Shown piece by piece: positions 36,206-44,927 of a stretch of 64,000 nt of DNA. The stretch lies in contig VGWD01000002.1 of NCBI GenBank assembly GCA_016873735.1, forward strand, positions 124,001 through 188,000, in the 5' to 3' direction. The stretch is from Ignavibacteria bacterium (GTDB lineage: Bacteria; Bacteroidota; Ignavibacteria; Kapaibacteriales; UBA961). Position 1 is the first letter of the stretch. Each line of letters starts with the position of its first letter. Below the pieces are notes generated by a model. The model saw only the letters and a program-made list of their open reading frames with translations. It was not told where the DNA came from and ran no database searches. Position numbers and translations under genes: made by a program.

Positions 36206-36845
36206 TCATGATGGCATACATGTTTATGCAAAACGATTATCGCTTATCATCGTTATTGCCATGAATTTCGCACTGAACGGATGTATGGAATATGTTGAAG
36301 GCTTTCTTCCGCCTGCTCCCGATACATTTGAATGGAGAAGTGGTTTCTTTGTAAAATGTACCGGAAAAATACTCTCGCCTCTTGAAACCGTTTATGTTAA
36401 TTATGAAAATGGTTACGTGATGGGTGAAACCGGAAAAGTTGCTATATCCGTACCCAGAGTCACTGATTATCGATTGCTCATGAATGCAATAGTTCAACAA
36501 GGTGATGGAGTGAAAATCATTCTAAGAAAGACAATCCACAAAGAGCAAAAACAAGCGGGTATTACGCTCGATTATAGCACAAAAGGGATCACTATTAGAG
36601 ATGGTGAGCGCTTGGTGATGCAAACAGACACAATAAAGGCAATACCCGGGAATGAGGAGTTGATCAAGATCGACTCAGAAGGAAAAACCATCAGAATTGA
36701 GATAGGTTGCTCAAAACCATGTATATTTACGACCGAAAGTCTTGGAACCGAATATGTTCTGACAAGTACATTACCCGGATCAAGAGTTGCTCTCAATGGC
36801 CTTGAATTCTTACCTATACGTTTGACAAGGCCAAGTATTCGATGA
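36198..36845 (+). CDS. Small lipoprotein of unknown function
   Basis: A 215-residue protein. The leader (KRLSLIIVIAMNFALNGC) carries lipobox LNGC at about residue 29. The rest is beta-rich with no motif I know; it has a GCSKPCIF Cys pair near residue 170. I chose the ATG at 36198, which overlaps the previous stop by 8 bases; an ATG at 36186 is also possible. Its own stop overlaps the Wza-type gene as ATGA, so it is tightly coupled to polysaccharide export. Confidence 0.72.
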   Translation: MINHDGIHVYAKRLSLIIVIAMNFALNGCMEYVEGFLPPAPDTFEWRSGFFVKCTGKILSPLETVYVNYENGYVMGETGKVAISVPRVTDYRLLMNAIVQQGDGVKIILRKTIHKEQKQAGITLDYSTKGITIRDGERLVMQTDTIKAIPGNEELIKIDSEGKTIRIEIGCSKPCIFTTESLGTEYVLTSTLPGSRVALNGLEFLPIRLTRPSIR

Positions 36846-38527
36846 TTATGATGAATCTTTTTACCTCTCTTTGCATGTGCTTGGTTGTTTCTACTTGCTT
36901 TTATGTGCAAGTATTCGGACAAGTGACAGGCGCCATTAAACTCCCCAAGCCCGGCATCATGAAGCCCGGCGAATATGATACAACAGCCATAGACAAGGCC
37001 GAATTGATGGCAAAAGAAACATTGGGTATGGTGGAAACTCCAATTGATCCTTCAACTTATATCCTTGGTCCAAATGATATTCTGACATTGTTCATAGCTC
37101 CAATTCTCTATAAACCCGAAATTCCCTCACATGCAGATATACCTATTTCACCGGATGGCCGACTTGTGATTCCGGGAATAGGTGCGATTCATGTGGGTGG
37201 CACATCCATAACGCAAGCTGAGGAAAAGGTTCGGCAAGAAGTAACAAAAATCCTGAAAACCAATGGTGTTTCTCTATCTCTGAGAAAGATGAGAACATTC
37301 AAGGTATTTGTTCGCGGAGCAGTCCGCAAACCCGGTATCATTCCGGCTACCCCCGCGGATCGTGTTTCAGAAATCATTGATAGAGCAGGCGGACTGATGT
37401 TTGATGCTTCCATGCGTAATATCGCTATCACACGATCGTTGGCAAAAGAAATATCAACTTCAATATCTGTCGATCTTCATGATTTTTATTATAAGGGGGA
37501 TAAGTCCGGAAATCCATTCCTCAATGGAGGTGATGTGATATTTGTCCCTGCCCAATCATCCACACATGTCTATGAAGTTGATGGAGAGGTTGGAAAGCCG
37601 GGCATATTTGAATTTAAAGATGGAGAGACGTTTTCATCTGCAATACTATCTGCCGGTGGCTACCTTGCAACTGCAAAGTTGGACTCAATTGAAATCTCCA
37701 GATTCAATGAAGATAATCGTACAATCAAAACATGGATTGTCGATGCGTCAGACATGAATCCTAAAACAATGCAAAGCAAAGCTGACCTCCCTTTGGAAGC
37801 CGGTGATCGAATCGCAATTCGAAAAAAATACAATTGGAGAAAACCTCATACCGTTGTGATTACGGGTGAAGTAATGAATCCCGGGCATTATGCAATTGAT
37901 CCTGAATCCGTCAATGTTCATCAATTGATTGAAAGAGCAGGTGGATTCACAAAAGATGCATATCCAGCAAGTTCTCTTCTCATCAGACAAAGCGATGACA
38001 ACAATGTCTATGATATTGAATATTGGCGATTGATGGCATTACCGCCTGATGCATTATCTGACCGTGAAAAGGCATTCATGCGTGAGAAAAAACGCGAAAT
38101 ACGAGGCATGATCGCTGTTGACTATGCAGCAGCTTCTTCAAATAAGAACATCCAATTACATCTTGAGCACGAAGATTCAATTCACATTTCGAAGAAGAAA
38201 GATTTCATCAATGTATTCGGAAAGGTAAAAAACCCTGGAAGAATCAAATTTAATCCTCAATATTCATATAAAGATTATATCAAGTCAGCAGGCGGATTCT
38301 CCACCAGAGCCGATGAGGATGAAACACTGGTTCTTAAGCAAAGGGGAGAACAATTTCTTGCCGACGATGATGAATATGAATTGCAACCAGGGGATCAAAT
38401 ACTTGTGCCTGAAGTTCCCGAATCAACAATGACATTTTCACAGATATTGAGTATGACACTGACTATCACTGCTCAAATCATTACAGTGGTGGGTGTTATT
38501 TACACCCTTTCACAACAATCAAAATAA
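36842..38527 (+). CDS. Wza-type polysaccharide export protein with four SLBB domains
   Basis: A 561-residue periplasmic/outer-membrane exporter component. After a signal peptide (about 1-26) comes the poly-export domain (YILGPNDILTLFIAPILYK; PISPDGRLVIPGIGAIHVGG), then four SLBB domains starting near residues 149, 243, 336 and 454 (VFVRGAVRKPGIIP; YEVDGEVGKPGIFEF; VVITGEVMNPGHYAI; VFGKVKNPGRIKF). A C-terminal hydrophobic helix (about 535-555) could be the membrane segment. The first Cys residues do not form a clear lipobox. It partners with the Wzz-type protein downstream. Confidence 0.92.
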   Translation: MIMMNLFTSLCMCLVVSTCFYVQVFGQVTGAIKLPKPGIMKPGEYDTTAIDKAELMAKETLGMVETPIDPSTYILGPNDILTLFIAPILYKPEIPSHADIPISPDGRLVIPGIGAIHVGGTSITQAEEKVRQEVTKILKTNGVSLSLRKMRTFKVFVRGAVRKPGIIPATPADRVSEIIDRAGGLMFDASMRNIAITRSLAKEISTSISVDLHDFYYKGDKSGNPFLNGGDVIFVPAQSSTHVYEVDGEVGKPGIFEFKDGETFSSAILSAGGYLATAKLDSIEISRFNEDNRTIKTWIVDASDMNPKTMQSKADLPLEAGDRIAIRKKYNWRKPHTVVITGEVMNPGHYAIDPESVNVHQLIERAGGFTKDAYPASSLLIRQSDDNNVYDIEYWRLMALPPDALSDREKAFMREKKREIRGMIAVDYAAASSNKNIQLHLEHEDSIHISKKKDFINVFGKVKNPGRIKFNPQYSYKDYIKSAGGFSTRADEDETLVLKQRGEQFLADDDEYELQPGDQILVPEVPESTMTFSQILSMTLTITAQIITVVGVIYTLSQQSK

Positions 38528-38532
38528 TCTAC

Positions 38533-39705
38533 ATGATGGATTCCGGACAATATAGCATCTCCATTGTTTCTATCCTCAAGCAACATGTGAAAAGAATAAT
38601 CATCATTGCATGTGCTTCCGGTTTGATTGGATATGGAATCAGTTGGATCATTCCGCATACGTATCTATCTACAGTGATGGTCTTACCGGCAGAACAAAAA
38701 AATTCCGGAATGGGTCTTGCATCATTATTGTCCGGTTCGCTTCCAAGTGGTCTGGGAGGTATGATTCCCGGAGCCGATGCAAAGAACAGTTTTCTGTCTC
38801 CAGAAATTGTTTTGTCTCGATCACTTGCCGAATCGATAGTGCAATCCAAAGCGCTTGACACGTTTGCACTCTTCACCAATATTCTGCAAGAGGATAGAGT
38901 TGAAACTATTCAAGAAGCATTGAATATTGATACAAGGCGCAGCGGAATAGTTATCATCGAAGCTCAGTGGTCAACACAATATTTCCCTGGATATGATACA
39001 AAAAGACGAGCTGCAAAGATGGCTTCCATCATTGCCAATGCAGCATCTGCAGGTATTGATGCATTGATAAAAAATAAGAGTATGACTTCGGCTCGAAGAG
39101 CGAGAATATTTATTGATACATTGCTTTCAGAAAATAAAGTTGCTCTGGATTCTGCCTATACAGTGTTGCAAGTGTTTCAGCAGCAAAACAAAGTGTTGGA
39201 ATTGGAAAATCAAGCAAAAGCACTTGTCGAAAGTGCGGTTGCTGCGGGCGCTGAATTGTCAAAAGCTGAAATTGAATTATCCGTTGCTCAGCAGCAATAT
39301 CAGTCAGATGCTCCTGCAATAGATTTACTTCGCAAAAAAGTTTCTTCGCTTCGCACTCAATATGCCAAAGTTCAAAATGGAGGTGTGGCCCGAGATGCTT
39401 TTTCCATCCCGCTCTCCAAACTACCTGTATTGTCCAAGTCTTATGTCATCATGCTTCGAGACATCAAAATCATGGAGCAGATCAATGCATATTTGCAATC
39501 TCAGAGGACTCAAGAATATATTCAAGAAATCAGAGATGTACCTGCCATACAAATCATTGAGACCGGAATTCCGCCAAGAAAGCAGATTTCACCCAAAAGA
39601 CTTGTTTTCACCTTCCTTACAATTTGTGCAGGTTTGGTTATTACATTCGGAATTTATATTTTTCCATCTATCCAATCGCGGAATACAAAAATATCTGATG
39701 ATTGA
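38533..39705 (+). CDS. Wzz/GumC-type chain-length determinant protein
   Basis: A 390-residue inner-membrane protein: N-terminal span (IIIIACASGLIGYGISWII), then a large periplasmic part with coiled coil (about 195-285, VFQQQNKVLELENQAKAL), the proline-rich motif PPRKQISPKR and a C-terminal span (VFTFLTICAGLVITFGIYIF). There is no Tyr-kinase domain. It controls polysaccharide chain length and gates export with the Wza-type protein 6 bases upstream. No Wzx, Wzy or glycosyltransferases lie in this unit. Confidence 0.9.
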   Translation: MMDSGQYSISIVSILKQHVKRIIIIACASGLIGYGISWIIPHTYLSTVMVLPAEQKNSGMGLASLLSGSLPSGLGGMIPGADAKNSFLSPEIVLSRSLAESIVQSKALDTFALFTNILQEDRVETIQEALNIDTRRSGIVIIEAQWSTQYFPGYDTKRRAAKMASIIANAASAGIDALIKNKSMTSARRARIFIDTLLSENKVALDSAYTVLQVFQQQNKVLELENQAKALVESAVAAGAELSKAEIELSVAQQQYQSDAPAIDLLRKKVSSLRTQYAKVQNGGVARDAFSIPLSKLPVLSKSYVIMLRDIKIMEQINAYLQSQRTQEYIQEIRDVPAIQIIETGIPPRKQISPKRLVFTFLTICAGLVITFGIYIFPSIQSRNTKISDD

Positions 39706-39719
39706 TATACATTTTACAT

Positions 39720-39825
39720 CATGAGGTGCCTCTTTTGAGAGGAGAATAGGGAAACCCGTGAAAATCGGGTACTGTGGCGCAACTGTGAACCATCTTTGAT
39801 GGAAAGTCAGGAGACCTGCCTCATG
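39720..39825 (+). ncRNA. Cobalamin (adenosylcobalamin-type) riboswitch
   Basis: The aptamer is closed by CATGAGG (39720-39726) and CCTCATG (39819-39825). Inside are GGAGAATAGGGAAACCCGTG, ATCGGGTACTGTGGCGCAA and the B12 box AGTCAGGAGACCTGCC, all classic. It lies 144 bases before the start of the propeller gene. Vitamin B12 binding should switch that gene off; see the RBS-pairing entry downstream. Confidence 0.95.
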
Positions 39826-39930
39826 TTTTTACATCATTGTCTTTAAGACAACATTCGCGCTCTACGAATGAGATGGAAAGCTCCATTGTATTCTTCACCA
39901 ACATGCATTTGTTGGCTAATTTGAAGTCTG

Positions 39931-39965
39931 GACTCCTTTCTCATTAGGGCATAATCAATGGAGTC
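39931..39965 (+). promoter_or_regulatory. Ribosome-site sequester of the B12 riboswitch
   Basis: GACTCC (39931-39936) is exactly complementary to GGAGTC (39960-39965), whose GGAG is the ribosome site 6 bases before the ATG at 39969. This gives a simple switch: free ribosome site when B12 is scarce, hidden when B12 is bound. Other small hairpins lie between (CATTCG/CGAATG; CAAC/GTTG). No T-tract terminator is seen, so translation control is more likely than transcription control. The competing pairing is not worked out. Confidence 0.6.
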
Positions 39966-39968
39966 AAC

Positions 39969-41309
39969 ATGAAATCCTTCTCTTTGCTATGCAGCATTTT
40001 TCTATTCTCTACAAATCTATCCTCCAAAGAACCGCAATTGATTCCAACCGGATATCAACCATTGGCAATACATGCAGTTGCAGACACCATACATGTTTTT
40101 TGCAATGGAAATGATATTGACTTTGATGGCGTATATGAACCCTTGTCCGGTGAGAAACCTGCCATGTGGTATATATATGATGCAAATACAAATTTGCCTA
40201 TAAAAGCAATCATTATGGAGAAAGGCTATTTTGACGTACCTTTCAGACCCGGCTTATCATCCACGCGATTATACCTTCCACGTCAAAACAAGATAGAGGT
40301 CTATGACTTATCAACCCAAGAGATGGTTGATTCATCGCTATTGCAATTACCTGATCAAAAGTCCAAGATTTGCGGCATTCATGTAGTCAGTACTCAGCAG
40401 TCAGGTATGAGTAATGATGTTGCATTGGCAATTTCTCACAAAACTTCATTTACAGAACCTGGGCAAATAGAAATTTTCAGTCTAATTTCAGGACAAACAT
40501 TACTTCAAAAAAAAGTTGGAATCAATCCGCAGATGATACGTACGTATAAGAATTTGTTGGGTCAGATGGAATTTGCAGTACTGTGTGAAGGAACATTTGG
40601 GGGTGGTAATTCCGCATTATATGTGATCAATACAGATTCTCAATCCGGAGTACCGAATATGACCATTCTTGAGCTTGGAGATACCGGTAATCATTTTATT
40701 ATTCAGGATCAGCTCGCTTTGACAGTCATGAATGGCTCACATGAAATCATACCGATTAATCTTGCAACAAAAACAGTTCTTCCAAGTATACCTGTGGGAA
40801 CAAGCGGCTATGATGGTCCGCGAGAAATCATAGTTGATACATTAGAAAACAGGGTATATGTATCAACATATGCTTCAGATATTCGCATAGGCTCCTTCAC
40901 AGATGGTACTGTTATTGGGCAATGGTTCCCAAAAGGCAAACCGGAAGGAATGGCCTTTATAAAGAACTCATTGTGGGTATGCAATGCATACAAAAGTGGA
41001 GATTATGCACCGGATTCTACGATAGCTCTTTTTACGCTCGATGAATCAACATCTATTCGCAAAAACAACGATTTATCTTTGGAAGCAGATATTTCAATAT
41101 ATGAAGGATATTGCATGATAAAGACACATATGGAAGTTGAAGATGTTGATTATACTGTGATGAATACAAAAGGTGCCGTGGTTTCACAAGGAAGATTCAC
41201 TGGCAAAGAACATAGATTTTCACTTGCAGGCTTACCCCATGGCGTTTATGTGATCTCTCTCAATTCACCGAAGATATCCTTGAGCACATTGGTGATATTC
41301 AGGGAGTAA
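39969..41309 (+). CDS. BtuG-like surface beta-propeller with T9SS sorting domain
   Basis: A 446-residue exported protein under a cobalamin riboswitch. The signal peptide ends near residue 19. About 22-365 form a YncE-type beta-propeller (repeats such as STRLYLPRQNKIEVYDLSTQ; NRVYVSTYASDIRIGSF), with an acidic loop NGNDIDFDGVYEP near residue 45. The last 80 residues are a T9SS type A sorting domain (YTVMNTKGAVVSQGRF; LAGLPHGVYVISLN). In Bacteroides, BtuG propellers are surface lipoproteins that bind vitamin B12 for BtuB. Here the anchor would be T9SS instead. B12 binding is inferred from the riboswitch, the fold and the cobC neighbour; no btuB is in the window. Confidence 0.8.
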   Translation: MKSFSLLCSIFLFSTNLSSKEPQLIPTGYQPLAIHAVADTIHVFCNGNDIDFDGVYEPLSGEKPAMWYIYDANTNLPIKAIIMEKGYFDVPFRPGLSSTRLYLPRQNKIEVYDLSTQEMVDSSLLQLPDQKSKICGIHVVSTQQSGMSNDVALAISHKTSFTEPGQIEIFSLISGQTLLQKKVGINPQMIRTYKNLLGQMEFAVLCEGTFGGGNSALYVINTDSQSGVPNMTILELGDTGNHFIIQDQLALTVMNGSHEIIPINLATKTVLPSIPVGTSGYDGPREIIVDTLENRVYVSTYASDIRIGSFTDGTVIGQWFPKGKPEGMAFIKNSLWVCNAYKSGDYAPDSTIALFTLDESTSIRKNNDLSLEADISIYEGYCMIKTHMEVEDVDYTVMNTKGAVVSQGRFTGKEHRFSLAGLPHGVYVISLNSPKISLSTLVIFRE

Positions 41310-41353
41310 TCGACCGGGTATCAAGTTTCTCTCTGAAAAGGGAAGAATTATGG

Positions 41354-41361
41354 TATTTTTG
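41354..41361 (+). promoter_or_regulatory. Candidate -7 element (TATTTTTG) for cobC-rodA
   Basis: Exact TAnnTTTG match 24 bases before cobC, leaving a short leader. If used, cobC and rodA can be made without passing the B12 riboswitch. Confidence 0.35.
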
Positions 41362-41384
41362 CATATCATTGACTTCTACTCGGA

Positions 41385-41957
41385 ATGAGAATGGATCTGT
41401 TTTTTTTAAGACATACGACCGTTGCCGTTGATAATGATGTGTGTTATGGTCAAACCGAGATTCCTGTTGCTTCAAGTTTTTTACAAGAGGCAGCTGATAC
41501 CATGAAATTGGTCCCGGATAAAATGCATGCCGTGTATTTTTCGAGTCCTACTCGCCGTTGCATACAATTAGCTGAATTCATCAGTAAAAGACCTGCAATG
41601 CAGGATAATCGTTTGGCTGATTTGAACTTTGGTGCATGGGAACGAAAAAAATGGGATGAAATTGAAGAACAGGAATTGGAATCCTGGATGAGCGATGTCA
41701 TGTATCAAGCACCACCTGATGGTGAATCATATGAGCAATTGATTTTGAGAATCAAAGATTTCTTTGAAGAAATAATACTCAAGAATTACAAAACAGTGGT
41801 CATTTCAACACATGCGAGTGTGATTCGAGCATTATTGTCTTATGTCTTGGAGATTCCGTATCAGCGAACATTCGACATGCAAATCGCTTTCGGAAGCATT
41901 ACAAAAATCAGTGTAGATGGTCAGTCGGTAATTGTAGAATATATCAATCGAGTATAA
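41385..41957 (+). CDS. cobC: Alpha-ribazole phosphatase-like histidine phosphatase
   Basis: A 190-residue histidine phosphatase. Catalytic motif FFLRHTTV (RHT in place of the usual RHG, as in other Bacteroidota CobC), then DVCYGQTEIP, the CYGQT hallmark of CobC, SSPTRRCIQLAE, and the second His in VVISTHASVIRALL. CobC removes phosphate from alpha-ribazole phosphate in the lower-ligand steps of cobalamin assembly or salvage. Its place after a B12-controlled propeller supports this. No other cob genes are in view. Confidence 0.86.
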   Translation: MRMDLFFLRHTTVAVDNDVCYGQTEIPVASSFLQEAADTMKLVPDKMHAVYFSSPTRRCIQLAEFISKRPAMQDNRLADLNFGAWERKKWDEIEEQELESWMSDVMYQAPPDGESYEQLILRIKDFFEEIILKNYKTVVISTHASVIRALLSYVLEIPYQRTFDMQIAFGSITKISVDGQSVIVEYINRV

Positions 41958-41963
41958 TCATTT

Positions 41964-43247
41964 ATGTCCATTCAAACAATGTACGATGACTTTGCGGAAG
42001 AATTTATTTCTTCTGATTCAAGGCAATCAAATACAATGGCTGATTGGTTGCTGATCTTGGTAACCACATTATTGTTTGCAATGGGTTTGATTTCCATATA
42101 TAGTGCGACATATGAAGCAGGCATGAGTGAGTATTTCACTAAGCAATTGCTATTTGGTGTTGTCGGTGCAGGCATAATGTTGACGATTATGTTCATGCCC
42201 GAACGATGGCTTTTTGACTATGCATATATCTTTTATGGATTGGCAATGACATTGCTTATAGCTGTAATTGTTGTAGGGAAGACTGTCTATGGATCAAAAA
42301 GCTGGTTGACTATCGGCCCTTTGACATTTCAACCTTCGGAATTGGGGAAGATTGCCACATTGCTTGCCGTTGCACGTTCTATTTCGGTACGGGGACGCGA
42401 TCTGAGTTCATGGAGTGATTTGATTGTACCCATTGTAATGTTTGTATTCCCAATAACGCTCATCATGTTGGAGCCTGATTTCGGAAGTGCTTCTGTGTAT
42501 GGAGTAATATTACTCGGAATCATGTTTTGGAGTGGTGCAAATCTGCATCTTATAACATTTCTTGTTTGTGCACCTATTTCAATTATCATGGGATTGATCG
42601 GAAGGGAATGGGTATTTATTTCTTCATTGTTTAGCGCTTCAATTCCGATGTTTTTAAAGAGAGATTTGATGAAAGCACTTGCGATGTTGCTAGTGTTCAT
42701 TGCAATAGGTTTTTCCTCTCGTTATGTATATGGCGTATTGAAACCACATCAGCAAAGTCGAATTCAAACATTTTTGAATCCTGATAATGATCCTCGTGGG
42801 CGCGGCTATCATGTGATTCAGTCCATTATGGCTGTTGGTAGTGGCGGTCTTACGGGCAAAGGGTTTTTGCATGGTACACAGACCCAACTGCGCTATATCC
42901 CGAAGCAGTGGACTGACTTTATTTTCTGCGTTCCAACTGAAGAGTTCGGTTTTGTTGGTGGGGTTATTGTAATTGGACTTTTGGCGATTCTGATCATGCA
43001 ATCTTTTTCAATTGCCCGTCAATCCGGAAATGCTTTCGGATCAATTTTAAGTGCATCGGTAGGTATTATCTTTTTCTATCATGCAACGGTAAATATTGGT
43101 ATGGCAATTGGAGCATTTCCAGTCATGGGTATTCCTTTGCCATTTCTCAGTGCCGGTGGATCATCTCTTGTCATGAATATGGCATCTGTTGGAATTGTAC
43201 TCAATGTGTACAGAAATCGTAGGAAAGTAGGTAGAGTGAAACTCTGA
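41964..43247 (+). CDS. rodA: Rod-shape SEDS glycosyltransferase RodA
   Basis: Lipid II polymerase of the elongasome in the inner membrane. 427 residues with about ten spans and SEDS motifs: GSKSWLTIGPLTFQPSELGK, MLEPDFGSASVY, and GMAIGAFPVMGIPLPFLSAGGSS near the C-terminus. Starts 7 bases after cobC, so it may be read from the cobC promoter although the functions differ. mreBCD and PBP2 are not in the window. Ends head-to-head with ptsI with no spacer. Confidence 0.95.
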   Translation: MSIQTMYDDFAEEFISSDSRQSNTMADWLLILVTTLLFAMGLISIYSATYEAGMSEYFTKQLLFGVVGAGIMLTIMFMPERWLFDYAYIFYGLAMTLLIAVIVVGKTVYGSKSWLTIGPLTFQPSELGKIATLLAVARSISVRGRDLSSWSDLIVPIVMFVFPITLIMLEPDFGSASVYGVILLGIMFWSGANLHLITFLVCAPISIIMGLIGREWVFISSLFSASIPMFLKRDLMKALAMLLVFIAIGFSSRYVYGVLKPHQQSRIQTFLNPDNDPRGRGYHVIQSIMAVGSGGLTGKGFLHGTQTQLRYIPKQWTDFIFCVPTEEFGFVGGVIVIGLLAILIMQSFSIARQSGNAFGSILSASVGIIFFYHATVNIGMAIGAFPVMGIPLPFLSAGGSSLVMNMASVGIVLNVYRNRRKVGRVKL

Positions 43248-44903
43248 TTAATCTTTTGAGTTATTGATTACTTTGTTTTTGATGCCGGCAATGAGCGGGG
43301 GAGAAATACTGATGTTCCGAAGACCCATGTGAATGAGTTTATTTGTAGCATCAGGAAAACCGGCGATTTCCCCACAAATAGAAACATCCTTTCCAGCAGT
43401 ATTGCAAGTTTTCACAATCTTTCTGATGAATCCAAAAACTGCGGGGTGAAATATATCATAAACCTCCGCCACATGTTCATTGATGCGATCTGCTGCAAGT
43501 AAGTACTGCGTAAGATCATTTGTTCCTATGCTGAAAAAGTCGCAGTGTTTGAAAAAGGTACGAATCTCCAAACCCGCAGCAGGTGTTTCGATCATTATGC
43601 CGAATGGCATGAATTGATCGAATCGAATACCTTCACTTGTCAGTTCTTGCCGACATTCTTCAAAAACTTCTTTTGCCTGTAATACTTCTGAGACATTTGT
43701 GATCATCGGCAACATCAATTTGATGTTTTTTGAAGCTGAAGCTTTGAGAATTGCTCTCATCTGCGTCTTCAATACATCTTTTCTTTTGAGAAGATAACGA
43801 ATCCCTCTAACCCCAAGAGCAGGATTTGATTCACTCGGCAAACCTTCGGCAAATTTATCGGAACCAATGTCGAACACGCGTATGGTACACCATTCAGGAT
43901 ATACCTTCTGAGCACAAGAAGAATACCAATCCACTTGGGTTTGTTCATCAGGAATTCTTCCATAATGGGCAATTTGAAACTCGGTTCTAAGAAGACCAAT
44001 CCCTTGGGCTCCATTTCGAATGGCTTCTTCGATATCTGAAATGGAATCAATATTCACACTAATTGTGATATGTGTACCACGCTTGGTATCAGAAGCAATG
44101 TGAGAAAGTTCACCCAATTCTTCTCTTAGCTTTGCTTCTTTTTGTGTCTTTTTTTGATATGTATGTTGTGTCTTCTTTGTTGGATTGACAATCACGAGCC
44201 CTTCATTTCCATCAATGATGATGGAATCTCCGTTTTTCACCTTATGAACTATATCATTAATACCAATAATAGATGTCATTGAAAGGGAACGAGCAAGAAT
44301 GGATGCATGTGATGCAATCCCACCGATTTCAGTGACAAATCCTTTGCAATATTCTTGTTTGAATGTCATGATATCAGCAGGTGTAATCGATGTGGCAAAC
44401 ACAATACTTTGCTCATCCACTTCATGACTGATTGTTTTTTTTCTCAATGCAGAAAGCAATTGCGAGCTTACATGATCGAAATCCACAGCGCGTTCGCTAA
44501 GAATTGGATCTTTTGTCAGCAAAAAAAAGTGCTTTTGAGCATTGAAATTATGAAAGATTGCATTTTCTGCTGAATATCCTTCCTTAATCTTATTACGAAT
44601 CGCCTCATGCATGAATGAATCTGAGAGAATCATCGAATATGTCTCAAGAATATGAGACATGGAGGGAAACTCATTCTTGCTTAGCTGAATGATATTGTTG
44701 AATTGCTGTTCGCTTTTTTGGACAGCTTGAGCAAAACGATTCAATTCAAGCGGAATCTGATTGGAAGATATATGTTCTTCATATTCACTTATGAGATCAT
44801 TATGTATGACTTTCGCTTTACCGAACACAATTCCTCTTGAAGCCGGAATCCCGTGATATCTTCGCTCCTTTTTGTTATCTCTATGTTGTAAGCTTGAAGG
44901 CAA
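43248..44903 (-). CDS. ptsI: Phosphoenolpyruvate-protein phosphotransferase (PTS enzyme I)
   Basis: Takes phosphate from PEP on a histidine and hands it to HPr. 551 residues, full length. The phospho-His is in EIGGIASHASILARS (about residue 193); the PEP-binding parts include GAQGIGLLRTEFQ, NPALGVRGIRYLL, MIETPAAGLE and IGTNDLTQYLLAADR, and the catalytic Cys is in DVSICGEIAG. The start is TTG with AAAGGA about 8 bases upstream; no ATG is available near the conserved N-terminus. No HPr or sugar permease gene is in the window, so a regulatory PTS is as likely as sugar uptake. Confidence 0.95.
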   Translation of the reverse strand: MPSSLQHRDNKKERRYHGIPASRGIVFGKAKVIHNDLISEYEEHISSNQIPLELNRFAQAVQKSEQQFNNIIQLSKNEFPSMSHILETYSMILSDSFMHEAIRNKIKEGYSAENAIFHNFNAQKHFFLLTKDPILSERAVDFDHVSSQLLSALRKKTISHEVDEQSIVFATSITPADIMTFKQEYCKGFVTEIGGIASHASILARSLSMTSIIGINDIVHKVKNGDSIIIDGNEGLVIVNPTKKTQHTYQKKTQKEAKLREELGELSHIASDTKRGTHITISVNIDSISDIEEAIRNGAQGIGLLRTEFQIAHYGRIPDEQTQVDWYSSCAQKVYPEWCTIRVFDIGSDKFAEGLPSESNPALGVRGIRYLLKRKDVLKTQMRAILKASASKNIKLMLPMITNVSEVLQAKEVFEECRQELTSEGIRFDQFMPFGIMIETPAAGLEIRTFFKHCDFFSIGTNDLTQYLLAADRINEHVAEVYDIFHPAVFGFIRKIVKTCNTAGKDVSICGEIAGFPDATNKLIHMGLRNISISPPLIAGIKNKVINNSKD

Positions 44904-44927
44904 AAATAAATTCCTTTACATAAAACA

